Assembly: GCF_001053185.1 (NCBI RefSeq)
Contig: NZ_CSTD01000003.1
Coordinates: forward strand, 297,976-361,975
Reading direction: 5' to 3'
DNA: 64,000 nucleotides
Source of the DNA: Mycobacterium bohemicum DSM 44277
Lineage (GTDB): Bacteria > Actinomycetota > Actinomycetes > Mycobacteriales > Mycobacteriaceae
The position numbers and the translations under genes are program-made. Positions 9,480 through 18,270 of this stretch are shown piece by piece. How positions within the stretch are numbered: the first letter of the stretch is position 1; every line of letters begins with the position of its first letter. The notes beneath the pieces were generated by a model. The model had not been told where the DNA came from. It saw only the letters and a list, made by a program, of their open reading frames with translations, and did not search any database.

Positions 9480-9605
9480 TGAAGAATCCCCCCAGCCAAG
9501 CCGGATAACGCCCGCCGACCCAAGGCGGGTGCTATGAGGGGAAGCCTAACGAGGCCGAGGTTTGGCCGCGGCGTTTTCGGCAGCCTCGCGGTGAACTTTC
9601 AGCGA

Positions 9606-9643
9606 CGAGGGCGGGTCACGCATGTCGGCGTGACCCGCCCTCG
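9606..9643. terminator. Perfect 16 bp stem-loop, terminator-like
   Basis: Stem 9606-9621 pairs perfectly with 9628-9643 around a six-base loop (ATGTCG); the stem includes GGGCGGGTCACGC. No U-tract follows on either strand, which fits the I-shaped terminators described in mycobacteria. It lies about 410 bases past the exporter stop and 126 bases upstream of the PE start, so it could end the exporter message. Confidence 0.6.
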
Positions 9644-9956
9644 GTTGGCGGCTTTCATGACGTCCACGTAGACGGCCACGACAGTGGCGGTGCGCGCGCA
9701 GATGGGCGTCAGGCGCGGACAGGGCGTCGCAATATTCGTGGACGGCACGACGGCCGCTTCACCGTTGCACTGCTGTTGCGATCCACCTCCCTTCAGTTTG
9801 CAGATCGGGTCCGGAAGTCTCCGGACCAGCGTCGTGCCGGGGGCGAACGCCGCCGCGAGGCCGGCGAAACCGGCCCGGGCGCAATCCCGGCATCTGCCTG
9901 AATCAACAACACATTCCACCTCACCGTCCGAGATGACCTGCAACTGTCGATATACA

Positions 9957-9977
9957 TTTCTGATACCAGATCAGAAA
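9957..9977. promoter_or_regulatory. AT-rich inverted repeat, possible operator
   Basis: TTTCTGAT and ATCAGAAA are perfect 8 bp arms separated by ACCAG. It lies in the otherwise GC-rich gap downstream of the exporter gene. It could be a regulator site or part of a promoter for an unrecognised transcript. No partner gene is evident. Confidence 0.35.
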
Positions 9978-10056
9978 GATGTTTTCAAGGATTTTTCCGC
10001 TTGTTTTTCGGGGATGGTAGTGCCGGACAACAACATTGGCGGGGCGGAGGTCCCCG

Positions 10057-11643
10057 TCAGGCCCGGTGCCGACGGGCGAGGGCCCGCCGCACCGGCCCAA
10101 GTTGACGGCCGTCGCGCCCCGGGGCCCACAACCCGATCAGGACCGCGGCGGCCGCGACGATCACGGCCAGCGCCGTCGTGGAGGCGTGCAGCGAGGCCAT
10201 GAACGCGGTTTTGCTCAGCTCGGCCAGTGAGCGCCCCTGAGGCCCCAGCCGGTCGGCGATCTCGACGGCCTTGGCGAGCGAATCGGAGGCGGGGCCGCGG
10301 ACCGGCGCGGGGAAGTGCGCCAGCCGGGGCGCCAGTTCCTGCGAGTAGCGTCCGGCCAGGATCGACCCGGCCACGGCGATGCCCAGCGCCCCGCCCATCT
10401 CCCGCGAGGCGTCGTTCACCGCGGACGCGACGCCCTGCTTCTCGTCGGGGACGGCCCCCATGATCGCCGAAGTCGTTGGTGCCGTGCAGAACCCGATGCC
10501 CGTGCTCAGTATCAGCGTGGGCCAGGCCAATTCGAGGTACGTGGTGTGCAGCCCGAGCACGTGCATGCTGGCGAAGCCCACCGCCATCAGCAGCGTGCCC
10601 GCGAAAATCACCAGCCGCAGGCCGAACTTCGGTACGTACCAGAACGACAGCGCCGAACATATGCCCAGGGGCACCATGAAGGGGGTGAACGCCACGGCCG
10701 TCATCAGCGGCGAGTAACCCATGATCTGCTGCACGTACTGCATGCCGAGATAGAAGAAGCCGAACGTCGCGCCGAACAGGATGACGATCGAGGCGACGCC
10801 GGTGGCGAACGCGGGATCGGTGAAGAGCCGGACGTCGAGGAGCGGTTGCCGGCGGCGCAGTTCGACCGCGCAGAACAGAAGGGCGAGCAGTCCGCCGACC
10901 ACCAGGCCGCCCCAGATGAGCGGGTCGGCCCAGCCGCGAGTGGGCGCTTCCAGGATGGCGGCGACCGCGATCGCCAGCGCGGCCCCGATCAGCAGCGCGC
11001 CGGGCGCGTCGATGCGGGGGGCGGCGGCGTCGCGCGACGAGGACACCGTGCACGCCAGGGCGAAGATCACCAGGCCGGCGACGCCCAACGACCAGAAGAT
11101 GGCGTGCCAGTCCCAAAACCGCAGCAGCACACCGGATCCGAGCATCCCGAGGACCGCGCCCGAGCCGGCCGTACCGGCCCAGATGCCGACGGCCTTGACC
11201 CGGTCCTCCTTCGGGTAGGCGACGGTCAGCAGCGACAGCGTGGCGGGCATGACGAATGCCGCACCCACGCCGGCCACCGCGCGTCCGGCGATGATCTGCA
11301 CCGGGTGATGCAGCAGCGCGGGAGCCATCGAACCGGCCGAGAAGACCAGCAGACCGATCAGCAGCGCGCCGCGCCGGCCGTGCCGGTCACCGATCGCCCC
11401 GGCGGGCAGCAACAGGCACGCCAGGGCCACCGTGTAGCCGTCGACGACCCAGTTCAGCTGGGACTGGGTTGCCGACGTGGCGACCGCGAGGTCGCCCAGG
11501 GCGGTGTTCAGCGCGGTCATCGACGCAACGACCAGCCCGACGGCCATGCAGGCCACGGCCAGGGTCCAGAGCCGGGAGCGGGGGCTACCCCCGGGGCCCA
11601 GGTCATTACTACGCTGATCGGGCCGGGTGAGAATTTCGACCAC
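10057..11643 (-). CDS. DHA2-type MFS drug exporter
   Basis: A 528-residue major facilitator of the EmrB/QacA (DHA2, 14-helix) drug:H+ antiporter family. It has the motif-A-like GDRHGRRGALLIG loop between helices 2 and 3, motif C-like AGTAGSGAVLGMLGSGVLL in helix 5, and repeated hydrophobic helices to the end. GTG at 11643 is preferred: AAGGAGG lies at 11653-11659 with nine bases of spacing. The open frame reaching 11736 crosses the divergent promoter. Regulation is likely by the divergent TetR at 11739 through the dyad at 11679-11711. The substrate is unknown. Confidence 0.88.
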   Translation of the reverse strand: MVEILTRPDQRSNDLGPGGSPRSRLWTLAVACMAVGLVVASMTALNTALGDLAVATSATQSQLNWVVDGYTVALACLLLPAGAIGDRHGRRGALLIGLLVFSAGSMAPALLHHPVQIIAGRAVAGVGAAFVMPATLSLLTVAYPKEDRVKAVGIWAGTAGSGAVLGMLGSGVLLRFWDWHAIFWSLGVAGLVIFALACTVSSSRDAAAPRIDAPGALLIGAALAIAVAAILEAPTRGWADPLIWGGLVVGGLLALLFCAVELRRRQPLLDVRLFTDPAFATGVASIVILFGATFGFFYLGMQYVQQIMGYSPLMTAVAFTPFMVPLGICSALSFWYVPKFGLRLVIFAGTLLMAVGFASMHVLGLHTTYLELAWPTLILSTGIGFCTAPTTSAIMGAVPDEKQGVASAVNDASREMGGALGIAVAGSILAGRYSQELAPRLAHFPAPVRGPASDSLAKAVEIADRLGPQGRSLAELSKTAFMASLHASTTALAVIVAAAAVLIGLWAPGRDGRQLGPVRRALARRHRA

Positions 11644-11678
11644 GCGAGACGCCTCCTTAGGGGCCGGCGAGATTTTTA

Positions 11679-11711
11679 AGACTGTCCGTCTCGTAGATAG
11701 ACCGATAGTCT
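11679..11711. promoter_or_regulatory. 33 bp dyad operator between exporter and TetR genes
   Basis: Two nested inverted repeats share one centre at 11695: AGACT (11679-11683) with AGTCT (11707-11711), and GTCT (11688-11691) with AGAC (11699-11702). TC at 11685-11686 also pairs with GA at 11704-11705. In total 11 of 13 positions per arm pair. Length and position fit a TetR operator, possibly holding two dimers as in QacR. That the TetR encoded at 11739 binds here is inferred. Confidence 0.7.
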
Positions 11712-11738
11712 CGTGGCCAAACAGGAGGTGGATCACAG

Positions 11739-12392
11739 TTGGCCGGGACGACCGATCCTCGTCCGGCGCGTTCCCGAGCTCGCTTGCTGGACGCCGCCGC
11801 CGCGCTGCTGCGTGCCGGGGGTCCCAGCGCTGTGACCGTCGACGCGGTCACCCGTACCGCCAACGTAGCCCGGGCCACTCTGTATCGCCACTTCTCCAGC
11901 GGTAACGACCTGCTGGCCGCGGCGTTCGGCACCTTGCTGCCGCCGGTGGCCATGCCGCCGGCCGACGGCACGCTGCGGGACCGGCTGGTCGCCCTGGTGC
12001 TGGCCCATGCGGAGTCGGTCGCTGAGGCCCCGACGCTGCTGACCGCGATGTCGTGGCTGGCGCTGGGGCCTGACCTCAGCGGTTTGCCGGAACCCCGTGG
12101 CAGCCGCGGCGCCGACAACTCGGCGATCACCACGCTTCGCGAACGCATCGCCCAGCAGTACGCCGCGCCCTTCGACGCGATCTTCGACAGTCCCGAGGCG
12201 GCCGAGCTGGGGGAGGTGGACCGGTCCCGGGCCATCGCGCTGCTGATCGGGCCGCTGGTGCTGGGACGGCTGTCCACCCTGCCCGATTTCGACTATCGGG
12301 AGTGCGCGCTTGCGGCCGTCGACGGCTTCCTGCACGTTCAGCGGGCGCAGCAGCGCGCCAGCGCCGCCAGTACCGATACGGCGGGCGCCTGA
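11739..12392 (+). CDS. TetR family regulator, divergent to MFS exporter
   Basis: A 217-residue TetR-type regulator. The helix-turn-helix is at residues 12-55 (RARLLDAAAALLRAGGPSAVTVDAVTRTANVARATLYRHFSS, shown here only as the domain span), followed by a helical ligand domain. TTG at 11739 is chosen because AGGAGGTGG lies just upstream (about 11722-11730). It probably represses the divergently transcribed DHA2 exporter and itself through the shared dyad. The inducer cannot be predicted. Confidence 0.82.
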   Translation: MAGTTDPRPARSRARLLDAAAALLRAGGPSAVTVDAVTRTANVARATLYRHFSSGNDLLAAAFGTLLPPVAMPPADGTLRDRLVALVLAHAESVAEAPTLLTAMSWLALGPDLSGLPEPRGSRGADNSAITTLRERIAQQYAAPFDAIFDSPEAAELGEVDRSRAIALLIGPLVLGRLSTLPDFDYRECALAAVDGFLHVQRAQQRASAASTDTAGA

Positions 12393-12738
12393 AATCCCTG
12401 ACCAGGGCCCCTGAGGGGGATTCGGGTCGGAATTTTGAAGAACCCGGGATCTGAGGCATACTGTTCGGGTTGCCTTGAGCCGGGTTTGCGCCTGGCCGGG
12501 CATACGACCAGCGCCCAAACGGGCGCGTCCGGTCCCACCTCTGCCTCGCGGGCGAATTCGCTCGCGGACGAGGCTGCGCCAGGGTGACACGCCCGACCGC
12601 GGGGGCCGGTGGACCACGACAGGTAAACAGCGGCGCAGTATCCGGCGCGACGCTCGACCGGCCCACCCGGGCCGGCTCGACGGCGCGGCGGGGCCCGGTC
12701 CGGACACGGACCTCAAGTTCAGTGAGGGTAGGAGAAGC
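12393..12738 (+). promoter_or_regulatory. S10 operon leader, with candidate promoter at 12435-12464
   Basis: This 346 bp stretch without a gene precedes rpsJ. A candidate promoter has -35 TTGAAG (12435-12440), an 18 bp spacer and -10 TACTGT (12459-12464). Initiation near 12471 would leave a leader of about 270 nt before rpsJ. The leader is very GC-rich with many possible helices. No E. coli-type L4-binding leader could be recognised by eye. Confidence 0.5.
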
Positions 12739-13044
12739 GTGGCGGGACAGAAGATCCGCATCAGGCTCAAGGCCTACGACCATGAGGCCATCGACGCCTC
12801 GGCGCGCAAGATCGTCGAGACCGTCGTCCGCACGGGTGCCAGCGTCGTAGGTCCGGTGCCGCTGCCGACCGAGAAAAACATATATTGCGTCATCCGCTCG
12901 CCGCACAAGTACAAGGACTCGCGGGAGCACTTCGAGATGCGCACCCACAAGCGTCTGATCGACATCCTCGACCCCACGCCGAAGACGGTCGACGCGCTCA
13001 TGCGCATCGACCTGCCGGCCAGTGTCGACGTCAACATTCAGTAG
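12739..13044 (+). CDS. rpsJ: 30S ribosomal protein S10
   Basis: A 101-residue uS10, full length ([19 protein letters not shown] ... [10 protein letters not shown]). In the 30S head; in many bacteria it also serves as NusE in antitermination. The GTG start at 12739 has GGAG five bases upstream. It is first of the eleven-gene S10 cluster and followed by rplC after 15 bases. The order rpsJ-rplC-D-W-B-rpsS-rplV-rpsC-rplP-rpmC-rpsQ matches M. tuberculosis Rv0700-Rv0710. Confidence 0.98.
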   Translation: MAGQKIRIRLKAYDHEAIDASARKIVETVVRTGASVVGPVPLPTEKNIYCVIRSPHKYKDSREHFEMRTHKRLIDILDPTPKTVDALMRIDLPASVDVNIQ

Positions 13045-13059
13045 GAGCCGACGAGAATC

Positions 13060-13713
13060 ATGGCTAGAAAAGGCATTCTCGGCACCAAGCTGGGCATGAC
13101 GCAGGTGTTCGACGAGAACAACCGAGTCGTCCCCGTGACGGTCGTCAAGGCCGGGCCGAACGTGGTGACGCGCATCCGCACGCCGGAGCGCGACGGTTAC
13201 AGCGCCGTGCAGCTCGCCTACGGCGAGATCAGCCCGCGCAAGGTGAACAAGCCGGTGACCGGTCAGTACTCCGCCGCGGGGGTCAACCCACGCCGGCATC
13301 TGGCCGAGCTGCGCCTGGACAACCCCGACGCGGCGACCGAATACGAGGTCGGCCAGCAGCTGACGGCGGAGATCTTCGCCGACGGCAGCTACGTCGACGT
13401 GACCGGCACCTCCAAGGGCAAGGGCTTCGCCGGGACCATGAAGCGGCACGGCTTTCGCGGCCAGGGCGCCAGCCACGGCGCCCAGGCGGTGCACCGCCGC
13501 CCCGGGTCCATCGGCGGCTGCTCCACCCCCGCCCGCGTCTTCAAGGGCACCCGGATGTCCGGTCGGATGGGCAACGACCGGGTGACCGTGCAGAACCTGT
13601 TGGTGCACAAGGTCGATACCGAAAACGGCGTGCTGCTGATCAAGGGCGCGGTCCCCGGCCGCACCGGCGGGCTCGTGATGGTGCGCAGCGCGGTCAAACG
13701 AGGTGAGAACTAA
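13060..13713 (+). CDS. rplC: 50S ribosomal protein L3
   Basis: A 217-residue uL3 starting [19 protein letters not shown], a family signature. The central finger loop ([17 protein letters not shown] and the following Arg/His-rich strand) reaches towards the peptidyl transferase centre. The length is normal for mycobacteria. Its TAA shares a base with the rplD ATG at 13713, so the pair is translationally coupled. Confidence 0.98.
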   Translation: MARKGILGTKLGMTQVFDENNRVVPVTVVKAGPNVVTRIRTPERDGYSAVQLAYGEISPRKVNKPVTGQYSAAGVNPRRHLAELRLDNPDAATEYEVGQQLTAEIFADGSYVDVTGTSKGKGFAGTMKRHGFRGQGASHGAQAVHRRPGSIGGCSTPARVFKGTRMSGRMGNDRVTVQNLLVHKVDTENGVLLIKGAVPGRTGGLVMVRSAVKRGEN

Positions 13714-14360
13714 TGGCTCTCAAGATCGACGTCAAGACGCCGGACGGCAAGACCGAGGGCTCGGTCGAATTGCCGGCCGAGTTGTTCGACGCCCCGGCCA
13801 ACATCGCGCTCATGCACCAGGTGGTCACCGCCCAGCGGGCGGCCGCCCGCCAGGGCACGCACTCGAGCAAGACGCGCGGCGAGGTCAGCGGCGGCGGCCG
13901 TAAGCCGTACCGGCAGAAGGGCACCGGGCGCGCCCGCCAGGGCTCGACGCGGGCGCCGCAGTTCACCGGCGGCGGTGTGGTCCACGGCCCCAAGCCGCGC
14001 GACTACAGCCAGCGCACTCCCAAGAAGATGATCGCCGCGGCGCTGCGCGGGGCGTTGTCCGACCGCGCCCGCAACGGCCGCATCCACGCGATCACCGAGC
14101 TGGTCGCGGGCCAGACCCCGTCGACCAAGAGCGCCAGGGAGTTCCTGGGCACCCTGACCGATCGCAAACAGGTGCTGGTGGTGATCGGCCGCAGCGACGA
14201 GACCGGCGTCCGCAGCGTGCGCAACCTGCCCGGCGTGCACGTGCTGACGCCCGACCAGCTCAACACCTACGACGTGCTGCGTTCCGATGACGTGGTGTTC
14301 AGCGTCGAGGCGCTGCGCGCCTACATCGCGGCCCACACCGGCGAGGAGGTTTCGGCCTGA
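13713..14360 (+). CDS. rplD: 50S ribosomal protein L4
   Basis: A 215-residue uL4. The long extension loop that lines the peptide exit tunnel is seen in [19 protein letters not shown] (residues about 60-78). In enteric bacteria L4 also represses its own operon; whether that holds here is unknown. Start and stop overlap its neighbours by one base on each side (13713 and 14360). Confidence 0.98.
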   Translation: MALKIDVKTPDGKTEGSVELPAELFDAPANIALMHQVVTAQRAAARQGTHSSKTRGEVSGGGRKPYRQKGTGRARQGSTRAPQFTGGGVVHGPKPRDYSQRTPKKMIAAALRGALSDRARNGRIHAITELVAGQTPSTKSAREFLGTLTDRKQVLVVIGRSDETGVRSVRNLPGVHVLTPDQLNTYDVLRSDDVVFSVEALRAYIAAHTGEEVSA

Positions 14361-14662
14361 TGGCGACCATCGCTGACCCGCGCGACATCATCCTCGCGCC
14401 CGTCATTTCCGAGAAGTCCTACGGGCTGCTGGACGACAACGTGTACACGTTCGTCGTGCACCCGGACTCGAACAAGACGCAGATCAAGATCGCGGTGGAG
14501 AAGATCTTCTCGGTCAAGGTCGCGTCGGTGAACACCGCCAATCGGCAGGGTAAGCGCAAGCGCACCAGGACCGGATTCGGCAGGCGCAAGAGCACCAAAC
14601 GCGCCATCGTCACCCTGGCCCCGGGCAGCAAGCCGATCGACCTGTTCGGAGCGCCGGCCTAG
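14360..14662 (+). CDS. rplW: 50S ribosomal protein L23
   Basis: A 100-residue uL23 that sits at the exit-tunnel mouth, where signal recognition particle and trigger factor dock. The start [21 protein letters not shown] carries the family block (A/R)PVISEKS. It overlaps rplD by one base and is followed after 29 bases by rplB. The length is normal. Confidence 0.97.
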   Translation: MATIADPRDIILAPVISEKSYGLLDDNVYTFVVHPDSNKTQIKIAVEKIFSVKVASVNTANRQGKRKRTRTGFGRRKSTKRAIVTLAPGSKPIDLFGAPA

Positions 14663-14691
14663 CCGCGCGCGAGAGAGAGACCTGATAAGAC

Positions 14692-15534
14692 ATGGCAATT
14701 CGCAAGTACAAGCCGACGACACCGGGTCGTCGCGGCGCCAGCGTGTCCGACTTCGCCGAGATCACCCGCTCGACGCCGGAGAAGTCGTTGGTGCGCCCGC
14801 TGCACGGTCACGGCGGCCGCAACGCCCACGGCCGCATCACCACCCGGCACAAGGGCGGCGGCCACAAGCGCGCCTACCGGCTGATCGACTTCCGCCGCAA
14901 CGACAAGGACGGCGTCAACGCCAAGGTCGCGCACATCGAGTACGACCCGAACCGCACCGCCAACATCGCGCTGCTGCACTTCCTGGACGGCGACAAGCGT
15001 TACATCATTGCGCCGCAGGGGCTTTCGCAGGGCGATGTGGTGGAGTCGGGCGCCAACGCCGACATCAAGCCCGGTAACAACCTGCCGTTGCGCAACACCC
15101 CCGCCGGTACCGTGGTCCACGCCGTCGAACTGCGGCCGGGCGGTGGCGCCAAGCTCGCCCGGTCGGCCGGGTCGAGCATCCAGTTGCTCGGCAAGGAGGG
15201 CAGCTACGCGTCCCTGCGGATGCCCAGCGGGGAGATCCGCCGCGTCGACGTGCGCTGCCGCGCCACCGTCGGCGAGGTCGGCAACGCCGAGCAGGCGAAC
15301 ATCAACTGGGGCAAGGCCGGCCGCATGCGGTGGAAGGGCAAGCGCCCGTCCGTCCGTGGTGTGGTGATGAACCCGGTGGACCACCCGCACGGCGGTGGTG
15401 AGGGCAAGACCTCCGGCGGTCGGCACCCGGTCAGCCCCTGGGGCAAGCCGGAGGGTCGCACCCGCCAGCCGAACAAGGCCAGCAACAAACTCATCGTCCG
15501 ACGTCGCCGCACCGGCAAGAAGCATTCGCGGTAA
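14692..15534 (+). CDS. rplB: 50S ribosomal protein L2
   Basis: A 280-residue uL2, one of the most conserved large-subunit proteins, needed for subunit joining and peptidyl transfer. Visible signatures are [19 protein letters not shown] (residues about 42-60) and, near the end, [16 protein letters not shown] with the conserved His. A purine-rich run GAGAGAGAGA lies upstream of the ATG. The length is normal. Confidence 0.98.
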   Translation: MAIRKYKPTTPGRRGASVSDFAEITRSTPEKSLVRPLHGHGGRNAHGRITTRHKGGGHKRAYRLIDFRRNDKDGVNAKVAHIEYDPNRTANIALLHFLDGDKRYIIAPQGLSQGDVVESGANADIKPGNNLPLRNTPAGTVVHAVELRPGGGAKLARSAGSSIQLLGKEGSYASLRMPSGEIRRVDVRCRATVGEVGNAEQANINWGKAGRMRWKGKRPSVRGVVMNPVDHPHGGGEGKTSGGRHPVSPWGKPEGRTRQPNKASNKLIVRRRRTGKKHSR

Positions 15535-15552
15535 GAAGTTTCAGGAGCACTC

Positions 15553-15830
15553 ATGCCACGCAGCCTGAAGAAGGGCCCCTTCGTCGACGACCACCTGCTC
15601 AAGAAGGTGGACGTCCAGAACGAGAAGAACACCAAGCAGGTGATCAAGACCTGGTCGCGGCGCTCGACGATCATTCCGGACTTCATCGGCCACACCTTCG
15701 CCGTCCACGACGGGCGCAAGCACGTTCCGGTTTTCGTCACCGAGGCGATGGTCGGCCACAAGCTCGGTGAGTTCGCGCCGACGCGCACCTTCAAGGGGCA
15801 CATCAAGGACGACCGGAAGGCCAAACGGCG

Positions 15831-15834
<4 letters not shown>
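15553..15834 (+). CDS. rpsS: 30S ribosomal protein S19
   Basis: A 93-residue uS19 ([19 protein letters not shown] ... [17 protein letters not shown]), full length. It is part of the 30S head and contacts the A-site finger bridge. AGGAG at 15542-15546 serves as ribosome binding site. Its TGA overlaps the rplV ATG (ATGA, 15831-15834). Confidence 0.98.
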
Positions 15835-17140
<1,306 letters not shown>

Positions 17141-17143
17141 ATC

Positions 17144-17560
17144 ATGTTGATTCCCCGCAAGGTCAAGCACCGCAAGCAGCACCATCCCCGCCAGCGCGGC
17201 ATCGCCAGCGGTGGCACGGAGGTGAACTTCGGCGACTACGGCATACAGGCCCTCGAGCACGCCTATGTGACCAACCGGCAGATCGAGTCGGCCCGTATCG
17301 CGATCAACCGGCACATCAAGCGTGGCGGCAAGGTGTGGATCAACGTCTTTCCCGACCGCCCGCTGACCAAGAAGCCCGCCGAGACCCGGATGGGTTCGGG
17401 CAAGGGCTCACCGGAGTGGTGGGTGGTCAACGTGAAGCCGGGCCGGGTGCTGTTCGAGCTGAGCTACCCCAACGAGCAGATCGCCCGGGCGGCGCTGACC
17501 CGAGCGATCCACAAGCTGCCGATCAAGGCACGCATCGTGACCCGAGAGGAACAGTTCTGA
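17144..17560 (+). CDS. rplP: 50S ribosomal protein L16
   Basis: A 138-residue uL16 ([19 protein letters not shown]), full length. It organises the A-site tRNA acceptor region. Signatures include [21 protein letters not shown] and [14 protein letters not shown]. The stop overlaps the rpmC ATG at base 17560. Confidence 0.98.
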   Translation: MLIPRKVKHRKQHHPRQRGIASGGTEVNFGDYGIQALEHAYVTNRQIESARIAINRHIKRGGKVWINVFPDRPLTKKPAETRMGSGKGSPEWWVVNVKPGRVLFELSYPNEQIARAALTRAIHKLPIKARIVTREEQF

Positions 17561-17793
17561 TGGCAGTGGGAATTTCGCCTGGCGAACTGCGTGAGCTCAC
17601 CGAGGACGAGCTCATCGAGCGCCTGCGCGAGTCGAAGGAGGAGCTGTTCAACCTGCGCTTCCAGATGGCGACGGGGCAGCTGACCAACAACCGCCGGCTG
17701 CGCGTCGTGCGCCGCGAGATCGCGCGCGTGTACACGGTGTTGCGGGAACGAGAGCTGGGCCTCGCGTCGGGGCCCGACGGTAAGGAATCGTGA
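17560..17793 (+). CDS. rpmC: 50S ribosomal protein L29
   Basis: A 77-residue uL29, a two-helix protein at the exit-tunnel rim. The core is [32 protein letters not shown]. The ATG at 17560 shares a base with the rplP stop, and its TGA overlaps the rpsQ ATG at 17793. A long open frame from 16201 covers it but belongs to no other gene. Confidence 0.97.
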   Translation: MAVGISPGELRELTEDELIERLRESKEELFNLRFQMATGQLTNNRRLRVVRREIARVYTVLRERELGLASGPDGKES

Positions 17794-18164
17794 TGGCAGA
17801 AGCGAAGGCCACCAAAGCCGCGGCCAAGAAGGCCGCCCCGAAACAGGCCGCCACAGACTCGGCCAAGGGTGCCGCCGCCAAGGGGCCCCAGCACACCCCC
17901 GCGGCGCCGAGGACGCGCGGCAGGCGCAAGGTGCGCATCGGTTACGTGGTGAGCGACAAGATGCAGAAGACCATCGTGGTCGAGCTGGAAGACCGTGTGC
18001 GGCACCCGCTGTACGGCAAGATCATCCGCACCACCACGAAGGTGAAGGCTCACGACGAGAACAGCACCGCCGGCATCGGCGACCGCGTTTCGCTGATGGA
18101 GACGCGCCCGCTGTCGGCGACCAAACGCTGGCGGCTCGTCGAGATCCTCGAGAGGGCGAAGTAG
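17793..18164 (+). CDS. rpsQ: 30S ribosomal protein S17 with N-terminal extension
   Basis: A 123-residue uS17. Residues about 45-123 are the conserved OB fold ([19 protein letters not shown] ... [16 protein letters not shown]). The first 45 residues are an Ala/Lys-rich extension typical of mycobacterial S17. ATG at 17793 is chosen over GTG at 17790 because it overlaps the rpmC stop. It is the last gene before the operon hairpin at 18182-18211. Confidence 0.97.
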   Translation: MAEAKATKAAAKKAAPKQAATDSAKGAAAKGPQHTPAAPRTRGRRKVRIGYVVSDKMQKTIVVELEDRVRHPLYGKIIRTTTKVKAHDENSTAGIGDRVSLMETRPLSATKRWRLVEILERAK

Positions 18165-18181
18165 CCCACAACAATTCACCC

Positions 18182-18211
18182 AACGCCCGGGACCTCACGG
18201 TCCCGGGCGTT
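18182..18211 (+). terminator. Terminator hairpin at end of S10 operon
   Basis: A 13 bp perfect stem, AACGCCCGGGACC (18182-18194) with GGTCCCGGGCGTT (18199-18211), and a TCAC loop, followed by TTGTGTTTGG. It starts 17 bases after the rpsQ stop and separates the ribosomal operon from the sulfatase gene. Confidence 0.85.
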
Positions 18212-18270
18212 TGTGTTTGGCGCTACGCTGGGCGCGGTCTGGTGCAGCCCCTAAGAGAGTGAGGCCGGCG

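Larger units (their letters stand above)
9480..10056. other. 577 bp gene-free stretch with a perfect hairpin and an AT-rich dyad
   Basis: No convincing gene was found between the PE start and the exporter stop. It contains the hairpin at 9606-9643, the AT-rich inverted repeat at 9957-9977 and, on the minus strand, an AAGGGAG purine run near 9787-9793 that directly abuts a GTG codon and a short 25-codon frame. Open frames here have Cys- and Arg-rich, atypical translations. A small RNA on the minus strand ending at the hairpin is possible but unsupported. Confidence 0.5.

Noticed and set aside
9599..9943. 114-codon minus-strand frame, Cys-rich
   Set aside because: Runs through the terminator hairpin, lacks a good start and shows no codon bias; treated as non-coding.
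10315..11679. 454-codon plus-strand frame opposite the MFS gene
   Set aside because: Gln/Arg/His-rich shadow; the minus strand encodes a membrane transporter with proper helices.
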